From UBA1275 sp038124025 (GTDB lineage Bacteria > Bacteroidota > Rhodothermia > Balneolales > Balneolaceae): DNA of 42,666 nt. Below the pieces are notes generated by a model, which saw only the letters and a list, made by a program, of their open reading frames with translations, searched no databases and was not told where the DNA came from. A program made the position numbers and the translations under genes. Below, piece by piece: positions 24,898 through 33,478 of this stretch. The stretch spans positions 1 through 42,666 of the forward strand of contig JAYPBC010000017.1 in the NCBI GenBank assembly GCA_038124025.1, written 5' to 3'. Positions within the stretch are counted from its first letter, which is position 1. Each line of letters begins with the position of its first letter.

Positions 24898-26001
24898 TTA
24901 CCACCAAGGTTGGGTATCGGGCAGGTCTTGCAGCGAAACCTTTTCTCCAATTTTAGGAATCACAATAATAGGCTCTCCGGTTTGGGCACGCTCATACATC
25001 TTTTGCGCAGGTTCATTCCAAGGATGCATCGCCAAGGAAAATGCACCCCAATGAATGGGCATAACGGCTTTTGCCTTCACATCCATTGTGGCCAGATAAC
25101 TTTCTTCGGGATACATATGAACATCAGGCCAACGCTTGTTGTACTGCCCAGCCTCAACAAATGCCATATCGAAAGGTCCTAGCCGCTCCCCAATTTCTTT
25201 AAAGTGTGGTGCGTAGCCACTATCCCCGCTAAAAAATAAGGCCTCCGTTGCGGATTTAATAACCCAAGAGCCCCATAACGTATGAAAACGATCGGCTATA
25301 GCCCTACCAGAAAAATGCTGCGCCGGAGTTAAATGAAATGATAGAGCATCCATCGTTACATGCTCCCACCAATCCAGTTCTCGAATTTTTTCTGAAGGTA
25401 CCCCCCAGGTTTTGAGATGCTCCCCAATGCCTAGTGGCACCAAAAATTGCCCAACTTTGGGAGCCAATGCTTTTATGGACGGGAAATCCAAATGATCATA
25501 ATGATCATGGGTAATCAGCACGAAATCAACCGAATCTAATTGCTCTATCTGAAAGGGTAATTCCTGGTTAAAACGTTTGCCTCCAATAAACGAGATAGGT
25601 GAGGGAACCGAACTAAACATTGGATCAATGAGCAGAGTTTTCTGCTCCATGCGAAGTAAAAAAGTAGAGTGTCCTATCCACACAAAAGCCGTTTCAGATT
25701 GATCGTCATCGAACTCTCCAAGATTGGTTTTTATGACCGGAGGTTGGCCTTCTGGCGGAGTAGCCCATGCGCGTGAAGCTCGATAGTCGGAGTAGGCGGT
25801 TCGAATATCGTCCCAAGAAAAGCCCATATTGATAGGCTTAGCATTCGAAAAAACCGTATTCAACTGGGGTGAACCCTCATACACCTTAAGTGCTTTTGTA
25901 CTAAGGCGAGCCCCAAATACAGGACTTAAGGCATACCATACACATCCGAATAGGATGAGTACTCCAAGGGATTTTATTAAGAACCAAATTGCCGTCATCA
26001 T
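24898..26001 (-). CDS. Membrane-anchored metallo-beta-lactamase-fold hydrolase, NAPE-PLD/RomA-like
   Basis: The 367-residue protein begins with a membrane segment (AIWFLIKSLGVLILFGCVWYAL). It then has the zinc motif THDHYDHLD, the later ligands in FSGDSGYAPHF and MPIHWGAF, and the VWIGHSTFLLRMEQKTLLIDPMF entry typical of the RomA/N-acyl-phosphatidylethanolamine phospholipase D group. This group contains phospholipases of the D type acting on N-acyl lipids, so a lipid substrate is plausible but not shown. The C-terminal EKVSLQDLPDTQPWW resembles the IGE-LP tail of the group. It stands alone upstream of the OsmC gene. Confidence 0.85.
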   Translation of the reverse strand: MMTAIWFLIKSLGVLILFGCVWYALSPVFGARLSTKALKVYEGSPQLNTVFSNAKPINMGFSWDDIRTAYSDYRASRAWATPPEGQPPVIKTNLGEFDDDQSETAFVWIGHSTFLLRMEQKTLLIDPMFSSVPSPISFIGGKRFNQELPFQIEQLDSVDFVLITHDHYDHLDFPSIKALAPKVGQFLVPLGIGEHLKTWGVPSEKIRELDWWEHVTMDALSFHLTPAQHFSGRAIADRFHTLWGSWVIKSATEALFFSGDSGYAPHFKEIGERLGPFDMAFVEAGQYNKRWPDVHMYPEESYLATMDVKAKAVMPIHWGAFSLAMHPWNEPAQKMYERAQTGEPIIVIPKIGEKVSLQDLPDTQPWW

Positions 26002-26119
26002 GATGAATTTAAGTAGTCATAAAGGTACTACAAACTTGGCTTTAAATCAGATTATCCCACTTAAATACAATCATTTTTCTTCGTTTGTCCGAGTCGCTTC
26101 GCTCTATCACTAGAAAGTT

Positions 26120-26365
26120 TTATTCCATACGTTCGTTGATGCGCTTGAAGAGTTCTTTTCGTTTAACTGATCGTTGGATCACATTCATTAGGACAGCAAA
26201 CAAGGCTTCATCTAAATCTTCCAAGCTAACCCGCTTAACTTTGTTCTGTCTGGCCTGCTCCACAAAGGCCCATAATTTTAGGTCAAGTTCGTCAAAGAAG
26301 ACCACCGGTTCACCTCGGTATTTGGTTTGAATTTCAACCCGGTTCGAATAAAATTGAATGGCCAT
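26120..26365 (-). CDS. Small conserved-looking hypothetical protein
   Basis: The 81-residue product is hydrophilic, with predicted strands at the N-terminus (IQFYSNRVEIQTKYRGEPVVFF) and then helices ending in a basic stretch (SVKRKELFKRINERME). It has good start context, no signal peptide and no membrane segment. I do not recognise a family. It is divergently oriented from the phospholipase-D-like gene with only 46 bp between starts. The coding call rests on length, composition and absence of a better frame. Confidence 0.55.
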   Translation of the reverse strand: MAIQFYSNRVEIQTKYRGEPVVFFDELDLKLWAFVEQARQNKVKRVSLEDLDEALFAVLMNVIQRSVKRKELFKRINERME

Positions 26366-26411
26366 TAGCTGAGCCTAAAAGATACAAAGCATCTGTGTGA
26401 AAACTTAAGTA

Positions 26412-27554
26412 TTGTTTGAGACGGTGAAGTCTAAGGAGTCTACATATAAGCAAGCAGCCCCCACCCTACTCCAGGGTGGTGCCCGTTTTTTGGACGCTCT
26501 CGAGAAAGATCTAAAAAAAGCGAGCCACTTCATTGCTATCCAGGTGATGTCCTTTGAGGCTGATCAGGCTGGGCAGGGTATCATTGAATTACTGAGCAAC
26601 TACCCTCAGATCCAGCGGCGATTACTCATTGACGCCTACTCAACCATCGTGGTGAACGATACTTGGACCCAAAGACCAGGCCGCAGTCCGCGTTTGCATG
26701 CAGCTCGTGAAGAACTCAACGCATTGTGGCCACTGCTTCAACATGCACAAGACCAGGGTATAGAAATCCAGTTCACTAATCCATTGGGCCCAGTTTGGCT
26801 AAAATACCCCCTGAGAAATCATAAAAAATGCGTCCTGATCGACCAGGCAATTTCCTATGTCGGAGGGATTAATATTACCGAACATAATTTTGGTTGGAAG
26901 GACCTTATGATCCGCCAGCAAGATGAACAGTTAGCCAGTGCCTTATATTCATCCTTTAAGGCAGATTGGCAGACAGGATTTTTGCCTCACAAACTGCAAA
27001 CATTCACCCCAGCTACGACCTCAGGCCCAGCTACTACGTCGAACCCTTTTAAAACTGAGAACCCAAACACGACAACAAACCCATCAACCAGAGACCAATC
27101 AACCCGGGACACTCCCCCCGCGTATCAACGAATTGACCCGAATACCGAACTATATCTACTCAACGGCCTGTCCACAAAAACAGCTTTTCGCCAGCTTCAA
27201 ACCCAAGTGGAACAGGCCAAAAACGTGGAGGTGTTCTCTCCCTATATTTCCTATCCCATGCTGGATTCGGTGGCCAAGGTGGTCGAGCATACCGTATGGG
27301 TGCCCAAAAATAACAACAAACGAATTATGAATGGTCTTTTAAAACTGCCTCGATACCGCAAGCTCAACATTCAAACCATCCCAGGATCGCCTGAGGAAAT
27401 GTTGCATGCAAAAGTGATGATTCTGGATGATGAAATCGTTATCTATGGATCGAGTAATTTTGATCTGATCAGCTACCTTTTTGAGCAAGAATTGGTTATT
27501 GTTACACGCAATGCTGGGTTGGCGCAAGAAATTCAAGGCACACTTCGGCCATAA
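26412..27554 (+). CDS. Phospholipase D-superfamily protein, cardiolipin synthase-like
   Basis: Two HKD motifs (HxKx4D) are present: HKKCVLID at about residue 137, followed by YVGGINITEHNFGWKD, and HAKVMILD at about 331, followed by IYGSSNFDLIS. Such two-motif enzymes form a single active site and act as phosphatidyltransferases (ClsA/ClsB type) or phospholipases. The 380-residue length fits ClsB-like soluble forms. The halves are joined by a Thr/Asn/Pro-rich linker of about 50 residues with internal near-repeats. The start is TTG at 26412, or GTG at 26424; a TAA lies just upstream, so no ATG is available. It is followed by the CDP-alcohol phosphatidyltransferase after 48 bp, suggesting a shared role in phospholipid synthesis. 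Confidence 0.85.
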   Translation: MFETVKSKESTYKQAAPTLLQGGARFLDALEKDLKKASHFIAIQVMSFEADQAGQGIIELLSNYPQIQRRLLIDAYSTIVVNDTWTQRPGRSPRLHAAREELNALWPLLQHAQDQGIEIQFTNPLGPVWLKYPLRNHKKCVLIDQAISYVGGINITEHNFGWKDLMIRQQDEQLASALYSSFKADWQTGFLPHKLQTFTPATTSGPATTSNPFKTENPNTTTNPSTRDQSTRDTPPAYQRIDPNTELYLLNGLSTKTAFRQLQTQVEQAKNVEVFSPYISYPMLDSVAKVVEHTVWVPKNNNKRIMNGLLKLPRYRKLNIQTIPGSPEEMLHAKVMILDDEIVIYGSSNFDLISYLFEQELVIVTRNAGLAQEIQGTLRP

Positions 27555-27602
27555 AATACGCCCCTGAAAGCCTGGCAACTATACCTTATATATAGGGCTC
27601 AG

Positions 27603-28583
27603 ATGTATGTTTACGAGTCCAAACGCTTTAAAACGCATATAATAACCATGTTTGCCTCCTTTTTTGCCGACTATGATCGTTCGATCAAGAATCGAATTGT
27701 GGAGGAGGGCTACGATATTTATTTCAGCCGGCCATTGGGTTTTATTTTCGCAAAATGGCTTTCGGCGCTTGGGTTAAACCCTACGAATATCTCGGTGCTT
27801 GGTATGCTCATTGGGGTTTCGGGGGGCATCATGCTTTCCCAGCAAAATGTACTGTTCTACACCGCTCTTGGGGGCTTGCTGGTTACCTTTGCAGGTATTT
27901 TAGACAGCTCCGACGGACAAGCTGCGCGACTCTACAACACCCACACTGAAATGGGGCGATATTTGGACATGTTCAACGATATGCTGGTGTTTATCGCCTG
28001 TTATGCCGGGGGGCTATACTACTTTATAGATACCTACACATGGTACGGTTATTGGGGACTCGGCCTACTTTCCGGCTACATGCACAGCCTAAAATCCAAC
28101 ATTTACGAGTATTATAAGGGTGAATTTCTTCACTTCTCCCTCACCGACTCCAAAAACCGTAACTACAGCGTGGAATACATACGCGAAAACTTTGACCGAA
28201 CTGGCTTCATTCGAACAATCACCTACCCCATCCTCGTCGATTATGTGAAGCGCCAAAACAAACATAAATTTCGGGTTGATGCTACCACCGACCTCTTCGA
28301 AAAGGCACGAGCTTATAAACCAGAGGAATTCAAAGATATTTATATAGAAGAATCCCGAAAACTGCTGGCACTTTGGGCTTGGGTTTGTGGGTCAAATGTG
28401 ATGAGAAACGGCCTCATTATATCGAGTCTTTTTGGGCGAATTGATATCTATGTCATTGCCAATATTCTTTCTTACTTCTTGTTTTTGGGCGTCGGAAAAC
28501 TTCAACAGCGAGTCGATCAGCGCATCGAGGCACGCATTAAAGATTGGGATCTCGCGGATGTGGTTGGCTTCAAACAGCCATAG
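27603..28583 (+). CDS. CDP-alcohol phosphatidyltransferase (inositol-phosphodiester-forming candidate)
   Basis: The family signature D-x-x-D-G-x-x-A-R-x8-G-x3-D-x3-D is complete at about residues 100-125 (DSSDGQAAR, then GRYLDMFND). The enzyme displaces CMP from a CDP-activated molecule with an alcohol. The 326-residue protein has an N-terminal region with SRPLGFIFAKWLSALGLNPTNISVLGM, which resembles the DIPPS-type transferases that use CDP-inositol. It also has at least five hydrophobic segments and an unusually long hydrophilic insert between helices (about 190-255). The ATG at 27648 is an alternative start. Nearby inositol-phosphate synthase and cytidylyltransferase genes suggest CDP-inositol as donor. 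The acceptor (diacylglycerol, ceramide or inositol phosphate) cannot be read from sequence. Confidence 0.88.
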   Translation: MYVYESKRFKTHIITMFASFFADYDRSIKNRIVEEGYDIYFSRPLGFIFAKWLSALGLNPTNISVLGMLIGVSGGIMLSQQNVLFYTALGGLLVTFAGILDSSDGQAARLYNTHTEMGRYLDMFNDMLVFIACYAGGLYYFIDTYTWYGYWGLGLLSGYMHSLKSNIYEYYKGEFLHFSLTDSKNRNYSVEYIRENFDRTGFIRTITYPILVDYVKRQNKHKFRVDATTDLFEKARAYKPEEFKDIYIEESRKLLALWAWVCGSNVMRNGLIISSLFGRIDIYVIANILSYFLFLGVGKLQQRVDQRIEARIKDWDLADVVGFKQP

Positions 28584-28614
28584 ATTGGGTGGGTAAAAAA
28601 ATGGTGAACTTGCA

Positions 28615-31173
28615 TTATGATCCCGCATCATCCCGCATCAACCAGCTACTCCACCACAGCGCCACGGCTAAGGTGACCAGCACCGAAATCGTGATGGCTC
28701 CAATGGCCAGTCCACCCATATCCACCATTCCGGGATGATTCACGAAAAGTAACCCCACAAAGCCAAGCACGGTGGTAAAGGAACAACTTACCAGCACCGG
28801 ATACGTATGCTGCACGAAGGGCCGGACAAATTGCTGACCATGAGCCCGAATACTGTACACCAGATGAATGCCATTATCAATAGAAACCCCAATGACTATG
28901 GGTAAAATGACCACATTATACACGTGCAGTGGAATGGTCCAAACGCTGTTAATCGCCAAAAGTGCCATAAAAGTGAGCAGCAATGGGCTCAAAGCCAACA
29001 GCGCGTGAGTGAGGCTACGGTACAGCAATAACACAACCAAAAAGAGCATTCCAAACGGCACAATGGTTAAAAACTGGGTGTCCGACATGAGCCGTTCGAG
29101 CACACTGGCTGCGATTAATTGAGTGCTAGCCGCTACAAATTCCTGGCCATCACTCGAGCGCAGTACACCCGAACTCTTCAAGTAGCTAATGGATTTTTCA
29201 CCGGATGACAAACTGGTTTTGGAGTAGATAAGCAGCAACGGAGCCAGTTCACCGTTTCGAAAATAAAACCGGTTTTTAAGATATTCTGGCAAGGTTTCCA
29301 GGGTGGGTGGGGTGGCCTGCTCCGCCCACTGAATGTATCGCTGAAGATCGGATCCCAACTGAGCCGTAAACTCCCTGTTTTTCTGAATAAGGGCCTGTAT
29401 CTCCTCAATTTTTTTAGTTTTGTTCGCAGTTTCCAAAGAATCAGCTATCAACCGACCTGCCAGAGATTCTACCTGAGCAATATCCTGCAAATCCTGCCCA
29501 CGATCCTCTGCACCTAAACGTTCACGTAACTCCAGAAACAACCCTTTAGCGGAAGCTAGATCAGGAGCTAGGATAAAAGAGGGTTCGAAACGCGTATCAT
29601 CGGGCTCTAAGGAACGAGAAAGACTACGATATTCGGAGCGCAGAGCTTGAGGCTCCAAAGAGCTAAAATCGGTATTAAACTGAACCCGTTGCAGACCAAA
29701 TCCGCCACCAATAATAAGGACCAAAAGGGCCGCCGAAGCCCACCATAAATAACGAGGGCCTACGGGTAGTGATCGCCAAAAGTCGGGGGCTTTACCGGAT
29801 GCGTGGGCTTGGTCAGACTCGTGGGTTTGATCTGTTTTGTGGACTTGATTAGATTCGTCGTTTTGGCCAAGCCCGTCACCTTGGCCATGTTTTCGAGCAG
29901 CGGCCGACAATGGTAGAAATAACAAACTACTCAGAAAATGAATAGGCACGTTAATGACAACGACTGTCCCCAGCTGGGTAAAACCATCCATCTGCGCAAA
30001 CAATAAGGTAGCAATAGCCAAGGTGGTAGTTAAAGCGCTGTACCGTATAGCCGCTGTAGAACGCCAATTAACGGGCTGGCCTCGACGAGCTAGCGCGTAC
30101 ATATGCAGCAAATAATCCAAATTCATCCCGATTAAAACGGTAAAAATGATGGCAACAAATATATTCAGCGTGGCCGAAATAAAACTGTAGATACCAAGTG
30201 TAATAAGTACTCCCGAGAGCAAAATCCCCACCATGAGCCCCATGTCTTTGAGCATGTCGCCATAACGTAGGTCACTCCCCTTACCCACTTTACTCATATA
30301 TATCCACAAAAAACCAAATAAGGCCATTAATCCAATCCAAAGCGCCGAACGTACCGCCTTGGTCACATTGTTAAACCTATTATAATGTTGCACATAATTA
30401 CCGCCCCAATACACTTCCATATTAGGATTAGCCTCCTGCCACTGCTCACCCAAGCGGTCAAGTTTTTCGATGGTCATTTTAAGGGAATCAAACTCTTCAA
30501 GGGTAAATGAAAGCAAGAATCGCATCTTGATAGTCCCTTCTTCGGTACTTAGCTGATAGCTTTCGGCATCCTCAATGTAATCCAAAAGCATGGATTGCCG
30601 AGTAAATTCAGCGATTACATCACTAGGATATTTCTGGTTCATGCTGTCGTCTTCCAGACTAAAATAAAGCGGGTTAGCTTCCTCTTTTTTGGTTTGGATA
30701 GCCTCTGAGATACTCCAATACACCCCTTCAAGCTCATCTTCCGTCATTACATACATGATACTGGGTTGCAAAAGATGCAGATCTTGTTGCCATTCAATCA
30801 CGCTCACTGGTAGATCTGCATCTTGCTGCGCTTGAACTATGAAGCGCTCAAAATCAGCCGCCTTTTTCACAAGCAGTTGCTGAATTAATGAATCCCTTCT
30901 GGTTTCTTTGAATGTAAATACTGACGAACTCATTTCAGCCATTGAAGCCAGTGAATCGTCCTTAATTTTTAGGACCGCTTCAATACCCCCTTCACTCGAA
31001 CGCAGCCGTTTGAGCTGCTCAAAAGCAAGCACGTGAGGGTTATTGTGTGGGAGTAAACTTTCTAAACTTCCGTCGAATCGAAGGTCTCGAGCTGCATATC
31101 CCATCGCCAAAACCAAGGCAATATAGAAAGCAATAAATAAGTATATTTTACGGGTATGCATTCCAAGAAACAT
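28615..31173 (-). CDS. MMPL/RND-family membrane transporter, probable lipid exporter
   Basis: The 852-residue protein has the duplicated RND architecture. A membrane helix near the N-terminus (IYLFIAFYIALVLAMGYAA) precedes a large periplasmic domain (about 30-265) and a bundle of helices at about 270-420. A second helix (YLWWASAALLVLIIGG), a second periplasmic domain and a last helix bundle (about 700-845) follow. Relatives such as MmpL and HpnN export lipids or hopanoids. The two halves are linked by a hydrophilic hexapeptide repeat (ESNQVH, KTDQTH, ESDQAH). The gene lies between the phosphatidyltransferase and the inositol-phosphate synthase but on the opposite strand, and diverges from the latter with 85 bp between starts. 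Confidence 0.88.
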   Translation of the reverse strand: MFLGMHTRKIYLFIAFYIALVLAMGYAARDLRFDGSLESLLPHNNPHVLAFEQLKRLRSSEGGIEAVLKIKDDSLASMAEMSSSVFTFKETRRDSLIQQLLVKKAADFERFIVQAQQDADLPVSVIEWQQDLHLLQPSIMYVMTEDELEGVYWSISEAIQTKKEEANPLYFSLEDDSMNQKYPSDVIAEFTRQSMLLDYIEDAESYQLSTEEGTIKMRFLLSFTLEEFDSLKMTIEKLDRLGEQWQEANPNMEVYWGGNYVQHYNRFNNVTKAVRSALWIGLMALFGFLWIYMSKVGKGSDLRYGDMLKDMGLMVGILLSGVLITLGIYSFISATLNIFVAIIFTVLIGMNLDYLLHMYALARRGQPVNWRSTAAIRYSALTTTLAIATLLFAQMDGFTQLGTVVVINVPIHFLSSLLFLPLSAAARKHGQGDGLGQNDESNQVHKTDQTHESDQAHASGKAPDFWRSLPVGPRYLWWASAALLVLIIGGGFGLQRVQFNTDFSSLEPQALRSEYRSLSRSLEPDDTRFEPSFILAPDLASAKGLFLELRERLGAEDRGQDLQDIAQVESLAGRLIADSLETANKTKKIEEIQALIQKNREFTAQLGSDLQRYIQWAEQATPPTLETLPEYLKNRFYFRNGELAPLLLIYSKTSLSSGEKSISYLKSSGVLRSSDGQEFVAASTQLIAASVLERLMSDTQFLTIVPFGMLFLVVLLLYRSLTHALLALSPLLLTFMALLAINSVWTIPLHVYNVVILPIVIGVSIDNGIHLVYSIRAHGQQFVRPFVQHTYPVLVSCSFTTVLGFVGLLFVNHPGMVDMGGLAIGAITISVLVTLAVALWWSSWLMRDDAGS
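29803..29856 (-). repeat. Three 18-bp tandem repeats inside the MMPL gene linker
   Basis: On the plus strand the units read GTGGGCTTGGTCAGACTC, GTGGGTTTGATCTGTTTT and GTGGACTTGATTAGATTC. A degraded fourth (GTCGTTTTGGCC) follows. On the coding strand they encode the hexapeptide (E/K)(S/T)(N/D)Q-x-H three times. The unit is a multiple of three, so copy-number change would keep the frame. Confidence 0.75.
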
Positions 31174-31258
31174 TCGGGTCTATAGGCCGGGCGTATATAG
31201 TCAGCTCAAAGTTAGATGTGCTAGCTATGGTATCAAAATAGTATGAAACACGAACTAC

Positions 31259-32524
31259 ATGAATCAGAACCAATACAACGATCAAAATAACACATTGTTG
31301 GTATTAATTCCCGGTCTCGGAGCGGTGGGAACCACCTTTTTAGCGGGGATATTTGCTCATATTCGTCATGGGCGCCCAATGGTGGGTTCCATTAGTCAAA
31401 ACTATAAGGTCTCTGATCCAACAGGTCAGCCTAATCCCCGGAATTTTATCCCACTTTCGGAACATTTGGGCTTGCCCACCTTGCCCAATTTAGCTTTTGC
31501 TACCTGGGATATTACGCCCGACAATGCCTATCAGTCTGCGAAAAATGCGGGGGTGCTAAGCCCACAAGATTTAGAAATGGTGCGTGAAGATCTCGAAGCC
31601 ATAAAGCCGATGCCTGGTGTATTTATTTCGGATTATGTGCGCCGATTGGATCCCAGTACCATTAAAAAAGGACAAAGTCGTAGGGAGTGGGTAGACGCGC
31701 TTCGCGCCGATATTCGCGAGCAAAAAGCCAAGCATGGGACCGATCGTGCGGTCATGGTTTGGTGCGCTTCGACTGAACGCTTTCTTGATCCGGAACCCGT
31801 GCACCAGAGTCTGGCCGCTTTTGAACAAGGCTTAGCCGATAATGATCTTAGCATTGCTCCCTCTCAGATGTATGCCTATGCTGCGCTGATGGAAGGCGTA
31901 CCCATGGCCAACGGAGCACCGAACTTAACCCTCGAAATTCCGGCCCTACAAGAATTGGCCGAGCATCAAAGCTTACCCGTAGCTGGGAAAGACTTTAAAA
32001 CAGGTCAAACCTTTATGAAAACCCTGCTCGCACCTGGCTTAAAAGCTAAGTTATTAGGCGCTCAAGGCTGGTTTTCTACCAATATTTTGGGTAACAAAGA
32101 TGGCTTGGTACTTGATGAGCCGGATAACTTCCGCACCAAAGAACATTCCAAGCTCGAGAGCCTCCACTCTATTTTCGAGGCCGAGCGTTACCCCGAGCTC
32201 TATGGCGATTTACATCACACCGTGCGGATCAATTATTACCCGCCTCGGGGAGACTCCAAAGAAGGATGGGATAACATCGATATCATGGGTTGGATGGGGT
32301 ATCCCATGCAGATTAAGGTCAATTTTTTGTGCAAAGATTCCATTCTTGCTGCCCCCATCGTCCTCGATCTTGCCCTACTCTTAGACTGGGCACACGGGCA
32401 AGGTTGGAGCGGGGTCCAAGAATGGTTGTCTTTTTATTTCAAGGATCCCCATGCCCAAGACCAGGCTGTGCACGACCTCATGAAACAACACAGTACCTTA
32501 CTATCGACATTGGGGGTCGAATAA
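31259..32524 (+). CDS. ino1: myo-Inositol-1-phosphate (inositol-3-phosphate) synthase
   Basis: This NAD-dependent lyase cyclises glucose-6-phosphate to L-myo-inositol-1-phosphate, the entry step of all inositol synthesis. The NAD-binding loop is LIPGLGAVGTTFLAGI at about residues 18-33. The family core reads KDFKTGQTFMKTLLAPGLK and then GWFSTNILGNKDGLVLDEP. The dimer/active-site segment EGWDNIDIMGWMGYPMQIKV and the CKDSILAAPIVLDLALLLD helix close the protein. At 421 residues it matches the bacteroidete/archaeal-type size rather than the longer eukaryotic forms. The next gene, the nucleotidyltransferase, starts one base after the stop. Confidence 0.95.
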   Translation: MNQNQYNDQNNTLLVLIPGLGAVGTTFLAGIFAHIRHGRPMVGSISQNYKVSDPTGQPNPRNFIPLSEHLGLPTLPNLAFATWDITPDNAYQSAKNAGVLSPQDLEMVREDLEAIKPMPGVFISDYVRRLDPSTIKKGQSRREWVDALRADIREQKAKHGTDRAVMVWCASTERFLDPEPVHQSLAAFEQGLADNDLSIAPSQMYAYAALMEGVPMANGAPNLTLEIPALQELAEHQSLPVAGKDFKTGQTFMKTLLAPGLKAKLLGAQGWFSTNILGNKDGLVLDEPDNFRTKEHSKLESLHSIFEAERYPELYGDLHHTVRINYYPPRGDSKEGWDNIDIMGWMGYPMQIKVNFLCKDSILAAPIVLDLALLLDWAHGQGWSGVQEWLSFYFKDPHAQDQAVHDLMKQHSTLLSTLGVE

Positions 32525-32525
32525 G

Positions 32526-33478
32526 TTGGGCGCTAGCGCCAAACATACCGCTGCCATATCCACAGGAATCGTGCTTGCCGCTGGTAATAATGAGCGCTTC
32601 AAGCTGCATTATGGGCCGGATTTTGTCAAACAGAGTTTAGAAATAAATGGCCAGTCCTTGATCGTACGCATGCTGGATCAACTAGAATCTCTGGGCTGTG
32701 AGCACCTGCTTATTGTGGTCGGAGAACATGAGGAATCCATTGAAAACCTTGTAAACACCCAATATTCCGGAAAAGCCACCTTCGAATTTGTTCCCAATAC
32801 TATGGTAGAACGAGGAAACGGCTACTCCTTACATTTGGGACTAAAAAATCTTTTTGGATCGGATAATCCCACGACTACGAGAACTAACTTAGGGCAATCT
32901 ACCCAGCGCTTTTGTCATTTGGTCATGTCCGATCATGTGTACGATGCCGGCTTTGTTGCCCATGTGCATAAATACCTTGAAGCCGAAAACTATCCCTCCA
33001 CTCTTTTTGTCGATCCTAATATTGACCAAATATTTGACCTGGACGATGCTACCAAGGTACTTCACGAGGATGGCACATTGCAAGAACTGGGTAAATCCAT
33101 AACCCAATACAATGCTTTAGACACCGGCTGGTTTATTCTGGATATGCAGATGCTGGAGATTAGTAGCGCTTTAGCANNNNNNNNNNNNNNNNNNNNNNNN
33201 NNNNNNNNNNNNNNNNNNNNNNNNNNNNNNNNNNNNNNNNNNNNNNNNNNNNNNNNNNNNNNNNNNNNNNNNNNNNCACCGGCTGGTTTATTCTGGATAT
33301 GCAGATGCTGGAGATTAGTAGCGCTTTAGCAAAACATCAACGGCAGTTTGGAGTTTCCAGCGTCATTGAAGCCTATCAAAAACACCTACGTTTTCATTGT
33401 GAATCTGTTGCGCAGGCTCGCTGGCAAGATGTAGATAATCCTGCTATGTTCGAGGCGGCAACCAAGCTTTTTTCTTAG
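32526..33478 (+). CDS. Inositol-1-phosphate cytidylyltransferase-like NTP transferase (interrupted by a scaffold gap)
   Basis: The product opens with GIVLAAGNNERF, the nucleotide-binding loop of sugar-phosphate nucleotidyltransferases. It contains RGNGYSLHLGLKNL, VMSDHVYDAGF, DLDDATKVLHEDGTLQELGK and NALDTGWFILD, then WQDVDNPAMF. These fit the IPCT half of archaeal IPCT-DIPPS enzymes, which make CDP-inositol from inositol-1-phosphate and CTP. The frame is broken by 100 Ns plus a duplicated 55-bp end. Removing those 155 bases leaves 798 bases, an exact 265-codon frame plus stop. The start is a TTG directly after the ino1 stop; no ATG precedes the binding loop. The stop lies tail to tail with the Wzi-like gene, overlapping by three bases. 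Confidence 0.88.
33122..33176 (+). repeat. Left copy of a 55-bp duplicated contig end
   Basis: This 55-bp stretch, from CACCGGCTGG to GCTTTAGCA, is identical base for base to 33277-33331 on the other side of the N run. It is part of the nucleotidyltransferase coding sequence (codons for TGWFILDMQMLEISSALA). Confidence 0.95.
33177..33276. other. Scaffold gap of 100 Ns
   Basis: Exactly 100 Ns separate two contigs whose ends overlap by 55 identical bases. The fixed length marks a gap of unknown size inserted by scaffolding, and the identical ends indicate that no bases are actually missing. Confidence 0.97.
33277..33331 (+). repeat. Right copy of the 55-bp duplicated contig end
   Basis: Identical to 33122-33176. 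Reading continues in the original frame from here (SALAKHQRQFGVSSVIEAYQ) once one copy and the Ns are removed. Confidence 0.95.

Noticed and set aside
28619..28637. Small 9-bp tandem repeat near the end of the MMPL gene (ATGCGGGAT/GATGCGGGA on the coding strand)
   Set aside because: It is only two short units inside codons for the last residues and gives no clear structure or function.
33277..33329. Alternative C-terminal end of the cytidylyltransferase after the gap (PAGLFWIC...)
   Set aside because: It is a frame-shifted translation of the duplicated contig end and does not exist in the collapsed sequence.
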